Assembly: GCA_963530515.1 (NCBI GenBank)
Contig: CAUSEC010000009.1
Span: forward strand, 62,001 to 126,000
Direction: 5' to 3'
From: CBFFRJ01 sp963530515
GTDB lineage: Bacteria; Pseudomonadota; Gammaproteobacteria; Enterobacterales; Enterobacteriaceae
DNA: 64,000 nucleotides
Positions within the stretch are counted from its first letter, which is position 1; each line of letters opens with the position of its first letter. The position numbers were made by a program, and so were the translations under genes. The notes beneath the pieces were generated by a model. It was given only the letters and a program-made list of their open reading frames with translations, was not told the DNA's origin and searched no databases. This document shows, in pieces, positions 34,840-42,515 of the stretch.

Positions 34840-34891
34840 CGTTTACCCCTTTTTAGTCTGTTAATGCGTGACCAAAAGTGACAGGTAAACG
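34840..34891. repeat. Inverted and direct repeats upstream of the unknown unit
   Basis: CGTTTACC (34840-34847) and GGTAAACG (34884-34891) form an 8-base inverted repeat around a 36-base spacer. Inside, GTGAC occurs twice, ten bases apart (34868 and 34878), one helical turn. The site lies between the yebQ stop and the start of the minus-strand unknown genes, where their promoter is expected. Confidence 0.4.
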
Positions 34892-34909
34892 CGCCTAAAG
34901 TGAGGTGAC

Positions 34910-36280
34910 TTACGACACTCTGGGTTGGGTGATGCGCAATCCGCTGACAATCGCCGCGACGGTGGCCAGAATGCCTGCAAGCAGCAACGATGTGTGCGTG
35001 CCACTGTCATTAAACATGTTAAACATCAGCGCGACCAGAGCAGCACCCGTGCTTTGTCCTAACAGACGAGCGGTGCCGAGCATGCCGCTGGCACCTCCGC
35101 TTCGCTGGCGAGGGGCGGAAGAGATGATGGTGTGATTGTTTGGCGACTGGAACAAACCGAATCCGGCACCGCATAGCGCCATACGCCAGATGATATCCAC
35201 ATCGGCAGGCATTGCGGGTAACAAGGCGAGGGCAAACAATCCGACGGCCATCATGGCGAGCCCAAGAGCGCCCAACAATCCTGCGTGTACCCGCTCAATT
35301 AAATAGCCCGCAAGTGGTGCCATGACCATGGTGGCCAGCGGCCAGGGCGTCAGGAGCAAACCCGTTTCTACTTCGCTGCGCCCAACGACCGTCTGCAGGA
35401 AAAAGGGCAGGGAGACCAGTGCCAGCATCTGTGCGCAAAATGAGCAGATGGAGGTGCAAATAGAGAGAGAAAACAGCGGGATGCGCAACAAATCTACGGG
35501 TAGCAACGGGGTCGGTAAGCGCAATTGTCGACGGACGAATACCGTACCAATGATCAGCATGGCGACGATTTCGCAGAGAATCAGCGTCGTGGATTGACCC
35601 TGTGCAAAGCCACTCAATGCGGTTATCAGCAACCCGAAGGTCAGGGCATTCATGACCGCGCTTGGCAAATCAAATTTGGGCATCACACTGCGTGCGCCAT
35701 TGGGTGGCAGATAACGAATGGCGAGCAGCAGGGCAATGATCCCCAGTGGCACGTTGATTAAAAAGAGCCACTGCCATGAGGCGACGGAGAGAATGGCGGC
35801 TGCGATTGTGGGGCCAGCGGCAGAAGAGACCGCCACCACAAACGAGTTGATACCCATGCCTCGTCCTAACTGACGCTGCGGGTAAATAAGCCTGATAAGC
35901 GCTGTATTCACACTCATGAGCGCCGCACCGCCGAACCCTTGAGCCACGCGGGCAAAGGTGAGCGTCATGAGTGAATCTGACAGTGCACAAAAAAGTGAGG
36001 TGAGGGTAAAAAGAACCAGACCATATTGATAAACCCGGCGATAGCCGAACATGTCGCCCAGGAACGAGAGCGTTAACAACGAGACAACGATGGCTATCTG
36101 ATAAGCATTCACGATCCAAATTGAACTGGCGGGGGACGCATTCAGGTCGCGCGCTATAGTAGGAAGGGCAACGTTGGCAATTGCCCCATCCAGCACCGCC
36201 ATGGTGATACCAATAACAATCGTCAAAATAGCGCCATAGCGCTGGGGCAAAGCCAAGCCGTCAGACGTCGATTTTTGCAT
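34910..36280 (-). CDS. yebQ: MFS transporter YebQ (DHA2 family)
   Basis: Putative drug:H+ antiporter with about 14 membrane helices in 456 residues, of the 14-TMS DHA2 family. Visible family motifs are LDGAIANVALPTIARDL (motif D1), GDMFGYRRVYQ (motif A) and RVAQGFGGAALMS (motif B/C region). Substrate unknown. It is divergent from kdgR, sharing a 175-base control region, as in E. coli. Confidence 0.92.
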   Translation of the reverse strand: MQKSTSDGLALPQRYGAILTIVIGITMAVLDGAIANVALPTIARDLNASPASSIWIVNAYQIAIVVSLLTLSFLGDMFGYRRVYQYGLVLFTLTSLFCALSDSLMTLTFARVAQGFGGAALMSVNTALIRLIYPQRQLGRGMGINSFVVAVSSAAGPTIAAAILSVASWQWLFLINVPLGIIALLLAIRYLPPNGARSVMPKFDLPSAVMNALTFGLLITALSGFAQGQSTTLILCEIVAMLIIGTVFVRRQLRLPTPLLPVDLLRIPLFSLSICTSICSFCAQMLALVSLPFFLQTVVGRSEVETGLLLTPWPLATMVMAPLAGYLIERVHAGLLGALGLAMMAVGLFALALLPAMPADVDIIWRMALCGAGFGLFQSPNNHTIISSAPRQRSGGASGMLGTARLLGQSTGAALVALMFNMFNDSGTHTSLLLAGILATVAAIVSGLRITQPRVS

Positions 36281-36299
36281 AGAGGGGTAAATTTTTGAG

Positions 36300-36318
36300 A
36301 ATGAGACATTTGTATAAT
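36300..36318. promoter_or_regulatory. Possible KdgR operator
   Basis: AATGAGACATTTGTATAAT matches the KdgR consensus AATGAAACATTGTTTCATT at 14 of 19 positions by eye and lies in the yebQ-kdgR divergent gap, 20 bases from the yebQ start. It could give pectin-sensing control of yebQ or autoregulation. Confidence 0.35.
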
Positions 36319-36455
36319 GATTCTATCATCGGGATTTCGGTTTTATATCGCAGATTTGTAACGAAGTTGGCACGCACGCATTGCGGCAGCGTGACGAGAA
36401 ATTTATAATAAAAACCCATTCTAATTTTTATAAAACACTGGCGATGAGGTGATTA

Positions 36456-37247
36456 ATGGCAATCGCAGATTTGGATAAACAGCCAGATTCTGTTTCTTCC
36501 GTACTGAAAGTATTTGGCATTCTGCAGGCGCTGGGCGAAGAGCGTGAAATCGGCATCACTGAGCTGTCACAGCGTGTCATGATGTCAAAAAGTACTGTGT
36601 ATCGCTTTTTGCAAACCATGAAATCGTTAGGTTACGTTGCTCAGGAAGGCGAGTCCGAAAAGTACTCATTAACGCTCAAACTTTTTGAGTTGGGTGCACG
36701 GGCGCTGCAAAACGTGGATTTGATTCGCAGCGCGGATATCCAAATGCGTGAGCTTTCTCGTCTGACGAAAGAGACGATTCACCTGGGTGCACTGGATGAA
36801 GACAGCATTGTTTACATCCACAAAATCGATTCGATGTACAACCTGCGCATGTACTCGCGCATTGGCCGCCGTAATCCGCTTTACAGTACAGCAATCGGTA
36901 AAGTGCTACTGGCATGGCGCGAGCGTGAAGAAGTCCTGCAAATCCTGGACGGCGTAGAGTACAAACGCAGCACTGACCGTACCATTACCAGCACTGAAGA
37001 GCTGTTAACGATGCTGGATGTGGTGCGCGAGCAGGGTTATGGCGAAGATAATGAAGAGCAGGAAGAAGGGTTACGCTGTATCGGTGTACCGGTGTTTGAC
37101 CGCTTTGGTGTGGTGATCGCCGGGTTGAGTATTTCCTTCCCGACGCTGCGTTTCTCGGAAGAACGCTTGCATGAATATGTGGAAATGCTTCATCAGGCGG
37201 CACGAAAAATTTCTGAGCAAATGGGTTATAACGCCTATCCGTTCTGA
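36456..37247 (+). CDS. kdgR: IclR-family regulator KdgR
   Basis: Repressor of hexuronate/pectin catabolism and KDG uptake genes, with 2-keto-3-deoxygluconate as effector. The 263 residues have an N-terminal winged helix (SVLKVFGILQALGEE to SKSTVYRFLQTMKSLGYV) and a C-terminal GAF-like effector domain (HLGALDEDSIVYIHKID, YSTAIGKVLLAW). It is almost identical to E. coli KdgR. KDG enters the Entner-Doudoroff route through Eda, encoded earlier in this window. Confidence 0.96.
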   Translation: MAIADLDKQPDSVSSVLKVFGILQALGEEREIGITELSQRVMMSKSTVYRFLQTMKSLGYVAQEGESEKYSLTLKLFELGARALQNVDLIRSADIQMRELSRLTKETIHLGALDEDSIVYIHKIDSMYNLRMYSRIGRRNPLYSTAIGKVLLAWREREEVLQILDGVEYKRSTDRTITSTEELLTMLDVVREQGYGEDNEEQEEGLRCIGVPVFDRFGVVIAGLSISFPTLRFSEERLHEYVEMLHQAARKISEQMGYNAYPF

Positions 37248-37251
37248 TGCA

Positions 37252-37280
37252 AAAGCGCCGCCCTAGGGCGGCGCTCTTCT
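37252..37280. terminator. Terminator between kdgR and yobH
   Basis: A perfect 22-base palindrome (AGCGCCGCCCT and its complement) forms an 11-pair GC-rich stem. It has AAAA on the left and CTTCT on the right, so it can serve both convergent genes, better for yobH. Confidence 0.8.
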
Positions 37281-37286
37281 GCCCGT

Positions 37287-37526
37287 TTATCCGTTATCTA
37301 CAACGGTTTCACTCTTGCGCAACACCGGGCATTGTGTGAGGCCGAGAATACCGCTGGTTGAGTGAATGTATTGGGCAGTGCTGACCCCACGTGCTGTCAG
37401 GTATTTACACTGCAGCCCCAACCCTGCCACATTTTCGCTGCTGCCAATCAGCACGCCGTAGCCGCTGAGCAAAATACCGACCCAAACCAGGGCCAGCAGA
37501 ATAATTGTTCGAATCAGAGTGCGCAT
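37287..37526 (-). CDS. yobH: Uncharacterised exported protein YobH
   Basis: 79-residue conserved enterobacterial protein of unknown role, with one N-terminal hydrophobic segment (about 5-26, IRTIILLALVWVGILLSGYG) that acts as signal or anchor. The mature part has two cysteines (LQCKYL and TQCPVL) likely to form a periplasmic disulfide. The ATG at 37526 is preceded by AAGGAAGAG. Sequence matches E. coli YobH. Confidence 0.9.
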   Translation of the reverse strand: MRTLIRTIILLALVWVGILLSGYGVLIGSSENVAGLGLQCKYLTARGVSTAQYIHSTSGILGLTQCPVLRKSETVVDNG

Positions 37527-37684
37527 ATCTCTTCCTTGCTTATAAAAACTCATTATCAGGCTACGCTAACCATTGTCTGCCGCAAGTTGAGCATTCCTAA
37601 AAATCCCGAAAGCAGATACAGTTAGTCGCGGTTTAAAGTCGGCGTGCTAATGTGATTGCATTCAGTGATGTATCGGAGAGTGGA

Positions 37685-37828
37685 GTGAGAAAATATAGAT
37701 GGCTGTTGCTGGTTGCCGTGTTGGCAATTTGCCTGCTGCTCTGGACTCAAATGCTAAATGTAATGTGCGACGAGGATGTGCAATTTTTCAGCGGCATTTG
37801 CGTCGTCAATAAATTCATACCCTGGTAG
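37685..37828 (+). CDS. mgrB: PhoQ inhibitor MgrB, intact
   Basis: 47-residue inner-membrane peptide that binds PhoQ and damps the PhoPQ response. It starts with GTG, as in E. coli, reads RKYRWLLLVAV, has one membrane helix (about 6-24) and the three family cysteines C16, C28 and C39, and ends FSGICVVNKFIPW. GGTTTA at 37630-37635 could be half of a PhoP box, but the second half is poor. Loss of mgrB causes colistin resistance in relatives; here all codons are intact. Confidence 0.92.
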   Translation: MRKYRWLLLVAVLAICLLLWTQMLNVMCDEDVQFFSGICVVNKFIPW

Positions 37829-37902
37829 CGGCTTTTTTCCCGTTAACGATTTCCTTCCTGACTGCCAGTGGTAGAATACTGCGTTTTGGTAGAGGTGGTG
37901 AA

Positions 37903-38187
37903 ATGAACGAAGTCATGAATTCTGGCGCGCTTAATTTTGCGTCATTGATAGTTTCAGTGGTGGTGTTACTGGTAGGGCTGGCGCTGTGGTTCTTCATCAA
38001 TCGCGCGAGTTCAAGAACAAACGAGCAAATTGAATTGCTTGAAGCGTTGCTGGATCAACAGAAACGTCAAAACGCGCTGTTACGTCGCTTGTGTGAAGCC
38101 AACGAGCCAGAAAAAGAGGAGCCGGTGGAACACGTCGAGACGCAAAAGAAAGACGACGAATTTATTCGTTTGGTTGCCGAGCGTTAA
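37903..38187 (+). CDS. yebO: Small membrane protein YebO
   Basis: 94-residue conserved protein of unknown function. One transmembrane helix (about 13-33, FASLIVSVVVLLVGLALWFF) is followed by a probable coiled coil (EQIELLEALLDQQKRQNALLRRL) and an acidic tail ending RLVAER. It follows mgrB by 74 bases, as in E. coli. The next gene, 27 bases later, is foreign to the K-12 order. Confidence 0.9.
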   Translation: MNEVMNSGALNFASLIVSVVVLLVGLALWFFINRASSRTNEQIELLEALLDQQKRQNALLRRLCEANEPEKEEPVEHVETQKKDDEFIRLVAER

Positions 38188-38214
38188 TCGCAACTGTGAA
38201 CAGGGGAGTGTGGC

Positions 38215-39228
38215 ATGACGCGGAAAAATCCCTGGTTTAATGCTTCGCTTCCCCATCATTCTCCTGGTGGTTTTACCAACCTCAGCCAGGGTGGCCATCA
38301 GCCTGGCGATGTTCAGCGCTGGCGAAAAGAGCGTAAAGCAGCGGGTTTGCCTTTACCGCCAGCGGGGGGATACGACCATTTCATTGCCACCTGGTGGCAA
38401 GCTGCTGAACTGGATCCTCTGGGTACTGACGATAAGCTGTGGTGGTTAGGTCATTCCACTCTCCTGTTACGTATACAAAATCAATATATCCTGACCGATC
38501 CTGTTTTCTCCCATCGTGCCTCACCGCTTTCCTTTGCAGGCCCTCAACGACGAACGCCGCCAGCGCTTACCATTGCTGAGCTTCCCGTGCTCGATGCCAT
38601 AGCCATTTCCCATAATCATTACGATCATCTTGATGACAAGAGCCTTCGCCAACTGCTGAAACGTTTTCCCGATATCACGATTTTTGCACCTTTGGGCCTG
38701 GGCAAATGGCTTCGTCGACGGGGCGCGCGTCATGTTACTGAACTTGACTGGTGGCAGAGCGCGATTCATCAAGGACTGGTTTACACTGCCGTTCCTGCTC
38801 AGCACTGGAGCATGCGGACTTTTTGGGATCGCAATGCATCATTATGGTGCGGTTGGGTTATTGAAAATCACGCCTGCCGATTCTGGTTTCCTGGTGATAC
38901 CGGATATACCCCTGAACTCCTGCACATTCCGGCGCGTCTCGGCAAACTTGATGTGGTAGCCCTACCGATAGGTGCTTATGCCCCGCGATGGTTTATGGCG
39001 ACGAATCACATGGACCCGCAGCAGGCTGTTCAGCTGTGGCAACAGCTGGGGCATCCCCTTGCAGTGCCCATCCACTGGGGGGTATTTGAGTTAGCAGATG
39101 AATCTCTGGACGAACCGGTACGCGAATTACAAGAAGCGCTAAACGAAACGGTGACCGGGTTCTCAAATTTCACCGTCCTCAAAATTGGTCAATATTTAAC
39201 ACTGCCAGAAAAAAAGAAACCTGATTGA
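38215..39228 (+). CDS. MBL-fold metallohydrolase (NAPE-PLD/RomA-like)
   Basis: 337-residue metallo-beta-lactamase-fold enzyme of the group that includes NAPE-hydrolysing phospholipase D and Enterobacter RomA. Metal motifs are SHNHYDHLDDKSL (HxHxDH), the later PAQHWSMRTFWD and FPGDTGYT, and PIHWGVF near the end. No signal peptide, so a cytoplasmic location is likely. Substrate is unknown. ATG at 38215 follows CAGGGGAG. It lies only 27 bases after yebO, at a place occupied by yobF in E. coli. Confidence 0.85.
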   Translation: MTRKNPWFNASLPHHSPGGFTNLSQGGHQPGDVQRWRKERKAAGLPLPPAGGYDHFIATWWQAAELDPLGTDDKLWWLGHSTLLLRIQNQYILTDPVFSHRASPLSFAGPQRRTPPALTIAELPVLDAIAISHNHYDHLDDKSLRQLLKRFPDITIFAPLGLGKWLRRRGARHVTELDWWQSAIHQGLVYTAVPAQHWSMRTFWDRNASLWCGWVIENHACRFWFPGDTGYTPELLHIPARLGKLDVVALPIGAYAPRWFMATNHMDPQQAVQLWQQLGHPLAVPIHWGVFELADESLDEPVRELQEALNETVTGFSNFTVLKIGQYLTLPEKKKPD

Positions 39229-39725
39229 TACTATTTTATTATTTCTAATAATTAAGGGTTTTAATTTAATCGAAACGTTTTTATTGCCTTTTCATGAGGC
39301 ACTGTCATCAAGCTTTCATTATTTTGGTGCATGAAGTTGATTATTTGCACAACAATTATCCGATAGTCAACCAACGCATATGCTTAGACCCTGCAATTGG
39401 AAAGAACAGAGTTAACTCATTACCGATTAATGTTAAAGCGTCACTTAAATGATGTGAATGATATACGCTATATCTCAATAAATTTAAGTGCTTACGTAGA
39501 CTAACGAAGCGGCATGGGCTATGGTGAATATGTGTGATTTCTTGCGCGCACTGTTGTTGTGTCTGTTGCGTCATTAAAGGTGAAGGGCATTGCTAAAATG
39601 CGCATTCCTTGTCTGGATAACCCTTTAATTTGTGCGACGGATCCAGACATGTTTAAAAATGGCTTGCCATATTTAACGTTGTGTGTGATAACACGTTTTG
39701 GGTCAAACGAGGTACAGTTCTGTTT
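39229..39725. other. 497-base AT-rich leader region before yobF-cspC
   Basis: No supportable gene. The last 90 bases (from TTTAAAAATGGCTTGCCAT) resemble the E. coli yobF promoter/leader. Further upstream are a short TGCCT/AGGCA hairpin near 39285-39301 and the nested inverted repeat at 39442-39490. A 65-codon frame across 39559-39756 overlaps the start of yobF and has no ribosome binding site. Confidence 0.5.
39442..39490. repeat. Nested concentric inverted repeats
   Basis: CACTTAAAT (39442-39450) and ATTTAAGTG (39482-39490) form the outer arms; GATATA-CGC-TATATC (39460-39474) is a perfect inner palindrome with the same centre within one base. The whole could be a cruciform, a two-level RNA hairpin, or stacked operator sites. 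Confidence 0.5.
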
Positions 39726-39857
39726 ATGTGTGGCATTTTCAGTAAAGAAGTCCTGAGTAAACACGTTGTCGTTGAATACCGCTTCTCTGCCGAACCTTAT
39801 ATTAGTGCCTCATGCAGTAATGTCTCAGTTTTATCTCAGTTAATGCCTGCGGGCTAA
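39726..39857 (+). CDS. yobF: Small stress protein YobF, altered C terminus
   Basis: Short conserved protein upstream of cspC, induced by stress in E. coli. It reads [20 protein letters not shown], as in the family, but ends after 43 residues as SQLMPAG. Compared with E. coli (47 residues ending LCLRAKKTI), one extra base near 39843 shifts the frame; the old C terminus is still readable in the +1 frame up to a stop at 39868-39870. The gene is thus complete but with a changed tail. cspC begins 26 bases later. Confidence 0.85.
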
Positions 39858-39883
39858 GAAAACACTCTAAGGAATTTTGCAAA

Positions 39884-40093
39884 ATGGCAAAGATTAAAGG
39901 TCAAGTTAAGTGGTTCAACGAGTCTAAAGGTTTTGGTTTCATTACTCCTGCTGACGGCAGCAAAGACGTGTTCGTACACTTCTCTGCAATCCAGGGTAAC
40001 GGCTTCAAAACCCTGGCTGAAGGTCAGAACGTTGAGTTTGAAATTCAGGACGGCCAGAAAGGCCCGGCTGCTGTAAACGTAACAGCCATCTAA
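39884..40093 (+). CDS. cspC: Cold-shock-family RNA chaperone CspC
   Basis: Constitutive cold-shock domain protein that binds RNA and acts as transcription antiterminator and stabiliser of stress mRNAs such as rpoS. The 69-residue protein has RNP1 (SKGFGFI) and RNP2 (VFVHFSAI). It is co-transcribed with yobF and ends at a clear terminator. Confidence 0.97.
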
Positions 40094-40141
40094 TTTCAAA
40101 ACCACTGGTCTTGAAGCGCCTTTGGCGTATCAATGTCAGCG

Positions 40142-40172
40142 GAAAGCCTCGCACTTGTGCGGGGCTTTTTAA
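40142..40172 (+). terminator. Terminator after cspC
   Basis: AAAGCCTCGCAC and GTGCGGGGCTTT form a 12-pair stem (one G-T pair) followed by TTTTT. Confidence 0.88.
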
Positions 40173-40243
40173 TTTCTGCTTCGCATTCCCCGACGCATAG
40201 AATGGCGGTACACTTTCGCCCTTTGTAGAGTCCCGGAGTTGTT

Positions 40244-41059
40244 ATGCCTTTCAGCTGTCCGCTTTGTCATACGCCGTTAAGTCGCTCAGAACGGAGTTTC
40301 TCCTGCATCAATCGCCATCAGTTTGATACCGCGAAAGAAGGGTATGTGAATTTACTGCCCGTGCAGCACAAGCGTTCACGTGACCCGGGTGACAGTGCTG
40401 AAATGATGCAGGCCAGACGCGCTTTTCTTGATGCCGGGCACTACCAGCCGCTCCGCGATGCGATCACGCAAAGACTGGATGCCTTACTGCCATCTCACGC
40501 TGATGCTGTTCTGGATATCGGATGTGGGGAAGGGTATTACACTCACGCTTTTGCCGACGTTGCGGCCTGCAAGGGGGCACAAACCCTGGGGCTGGATGTC
40601 TCAAAGGCGGCAATCCGCGCTGCCGCAAAGCGTTATCCGCAGGTGATGTTCTGCGTTGCCTCCAGTCACCGACTGCCCTTTGAAGAAAACAGCATTGACG
40701 CCGTTGTGCGTATTTATGCGCCCTGCAAGGCAGAAGAACTGATGCGCGTCGTGAAACCGGGTGGCATCGTCATCACTGCGGCTCCGGGCCCTCGTCATCT
40801 GCTGGAGCTGAAAGGGTTAATCTACAAAGAGGCTCAGTTACACGCCCCTGATGCGGGTGAGATAGACGGTTTTGACGTCATAGAACAGCAGTCAATTGCC
40901 TATGATATGGAACTGACGGGGAAAGAGGCGATGGCACTACTGCAAATGACGCCGTTCGCCTGGCGGGCAAAACCGGAGGTGTGGGATGCGCTGGCAGAAA
41001 AAGCGCATTTTCTCTGCCAGACAGACTTTACGCTGCACTGTCTGCGACGCGCTGATTAA
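40244..41059 (+). CDS. rlmA: 23S rRNA m1G745 methyltransferase RlmA
   Basis: SAM-dependent enzyme that methylates N1 of G745 in helix 35 of 23S rRNA. The 271 residues have an N-terminal zinc site (C5, C8, C21, H25) for RNA binding and a Rossmann domain with AVLDIGCGEGYYTHAF as the SAM loop. Its end overlaps the convergent mntP by four bases. Confidence 0.95.
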   Translation: MPFSCPLCHTPLSRSERSFSCINRHQFDTAKEGYVNLLPVQHKRSRDPGDSAEMMQARRAFLDAGHYQPLRDAITQRLDALLPSHADAVLDIGCGEGYYTHAFADVAACKGAQTLGLDVSKAAIRAAAKRYPQVMFCVASSHRLPFEENSIDAVVRIYAPCKAEELMRVVKPGGIVITAAPGPRHLLELKGLIYKEAQLHAPDAGEIDGFDVIEQQSIAYDMELTGKEAMALLQMTPFAWRAKPEVWDALAEKAHFLCQTDFTLHCLRRAD

Positions 41060-41622
41060 GGGGCGAAATGTCCCCACAGAATTTGCACACCAATGCCAAT
41101 TAAAACGATACCGCCGAGGATCTCGGCGCGTTTGCCGAGCATTGGGCCGATAAAGCGACCAATCATCATACCCAGAGTGGACATCACCAGCGTGGCGCAG
41201 CCAATGGCCAGCGCTGTGGTTAAGATATTGACCTGCAGGAAGGCAAGGCCGACACCGACGGCCATCGCGTCGAGGCTGGTGGCAATTGCCGTTGTGACCA
41301 GTAGCCAGAAACCGTGACGGTGCGGTGCATCTGCAGCATCATCACTCTCGCCGCGAAAACCTTCCAGCACCATTCGTCCGCCGAGAAACACCAATAAAAT
41401 AAAGGCAATCCAGTGGTTCCACTCCAGCACAAACTGGCTGGCCAGCATACCCATGCCCCAGCCAATCAACGGGGTGAGCGTTTCGATAACGCCAAAAATG
41501 AGGCCGGTACGCAGTGCTTCGGAGAATTTAGGTTTGTGAAGTGTCGCACCTTTGCCAATTGAGGCGGCAAAAGCATCCATCGACATGCCGAAAGCGAGAA
41601 GGATAGTGGCGGATAAGTTCAT
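41056..41622 (-). CDS. mntP: Manganese exporter MntP
   Basis: Inner-membrane Mn(II) efflux protein of the DUF204 family with six helices in 188 residues. Two repeated motifs, AFGMSMDAFAASIGKG and TAIATSLDAMAVGVGLAF, carry the acidic residues needed for transport. The start at 41622 (MNLSATILL) is the family start; a longer open frame runs into the riboswitch. Expression is expected to rise with Mn(II) through the upstream riboswitch. Confidence 0.95.
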   Translation of the reverse strand: MNLSATILLAFGMSMDAFAASIGKGATLHKPKFSEALRTGLIFGVIETLTPLIGWGMGMLASQFVLEWNHWIAFILLVFLGGRMVLEGFRGESDDAADAPHRHGFWLLVTTAIATSLDAMAVGVGLAFLQVNILTTALAIGCATLVMSTLGMMIGRFIGPMLGKRAEILGGIVLIGIGVQILWGHFAP

Positions 41623-41649
41623 GCGAGCGTCCTGACCGGGAATTCCATA

Positions 41650-41805
41650 TAACACACCACTGCCCCCAGTAAACAGCAGTTGGTGTGTCAATGGTCTCGC
41701 CTGACTGAATGATTTCAGTCCGTACGCGCCACGTTTTGCAACGAGTATGTTGACACGTACATTTCCGGAATATAGGAAATCGGCTACTCCCCAACGACGG
41801 GCGCA
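41650..41805 (-). ncRNA. yybP-ykoY manganese riboswitch of mntP
   Basis: The minus-strand leader contains the two conserved loops of this class: GGGGAGTAGCC (41782-41792) and GGCGAGACCAT (41691-41701), with the intervening stem region of the E. coli mntP leader. Downstream, ACACACCAACTGC and GCAGTGGTGTGT (about 41652-41689) form a long switching hairpin. Mn(II) binding to the aptamer is known to free translation of mntP. Confidence 0.9.
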
Positions 41806-41866
41806 ACCTTAACATAATTTTAGAATATAAAACAACAACAGAAAATTATAATCTTGTTTACCAATT

Positions 41867-41885
41867 GATAACGATTTTCATTTAG
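41867..41885. promoter_or_regulatory. Possible Fur box upstream of the mntP leader
   Basis: GATAACGATTTTCATTTAG matches the 19-base Fur consensus at 13 positions by eye. The surrounding 41810-42004 is AT-rich without ORFs. Fur influence on mntP is reported in E. coli; this site is only a candidate. Confidence 0.35.
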
Positions 41886-42004
41886 ATCTGTTGGTAAAAA
41901 TAACGTTAATGAAATTAAGTGATTTTTACGTAAATAATATAGCAATGGCTATATATGTGCTTAATAAATATACGGATACCCTTGCTATGGATATTCATAT
42001 GTTG

Positions 42005-42460
42005 TTAATTTTTAACCATAAATTTATATATTTTCTCGAGGTCATCAATATTTTTGACCCGCACGAGTAAACGCCGCTGCTCTAATTGCATCACCAGCAC
42101 GCCATCCTCGGATAAATTCATCTCTTTAATACGGTTATATTCAATCCACACGCTGGAATAGTAAAAGCCCCTGGCCTTGAAGATGATTTTGGGTACACGG
42201 ATCCAGAACAGGTATATTGCGAGCAGCGATAGCGCACATAATAACCATGTGGTTAAAGATGTTCCGCCATTGGTCACATTGTTATAAATAAGAATGATCA
42301 ACAGGCCGACAAAAATGGTCGCATCCACCCGGCTGCGGCGAAGCAGTGGAAGGGCCAACTGCGTTTTACCGTTTCGTTGCGGCAGGATCAGCTCATCATA
42401 AATGGCGTAAGCAAGAAGGGCGGCGATAAACAATACCAGTATGCTGTCCGTGAGCGTCAT
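42005..42460 (-). CDS. yobD: UPF0266 membrane protein YobD
   Basis: 151-residue inner-membrane protein of unknown function with three hydrophobic segments (about 6-22, 45-60 and 68-84). The second half (VWIEYNRIKEMNLSEDGVLVMQLEQ) resembles a PH-like/DUF986 cytoplasmic domain. The ATG at 42460 gives MTLTDSILVLF, as in E. coli. It follows manZ after a strong terminator. Confidence 0.9.
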   Translation of the reverse strand: MTLTDSILVLFIAALLAYAIYDELILPQRNGKTQLALPLLRRSRVDATIFVGLLIILIYNNVTNGGTSLTTWLLCALSLLAIYLFWIRVPKIIFKARGFYYSSVWIEYNRIKEMNLSEDGVLVMQLEQRRLLVRVKNIDDLEKIYKFMVKN

Positions 42461-42474
42461 TGTTTCTCCTGAGA

Positions 42475-42503
42475 ATAAAAAAACCGGGGCCAGGCCCCGG
42501 TTA
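42475..42503 (-). terminator. Terminator after manZ
   Basis: On the minus strand AACCGGGGCC and GGCCCCGGTT form a GC-rich stem followed by T7. It lies 13 bases after the manZ stop and separates manXYZ from yobD. Confidence 0.9.
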
Positions 42504-42515
42504 TAGCACAACAGA

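Noticed and set aside
37630..37650. PhoP box upstream of mgrB
   Set aside because: GGTTTA is present once, but the second half-site at the required spacing is too poor to call, although PhoP control is expected from E. coli.
39559..39756. 65-codon frame ahead of yobF
   Set aside because: No ribosome binding site, overlaps the yobF start in another frame, and its second half is the conserved yobF leader.
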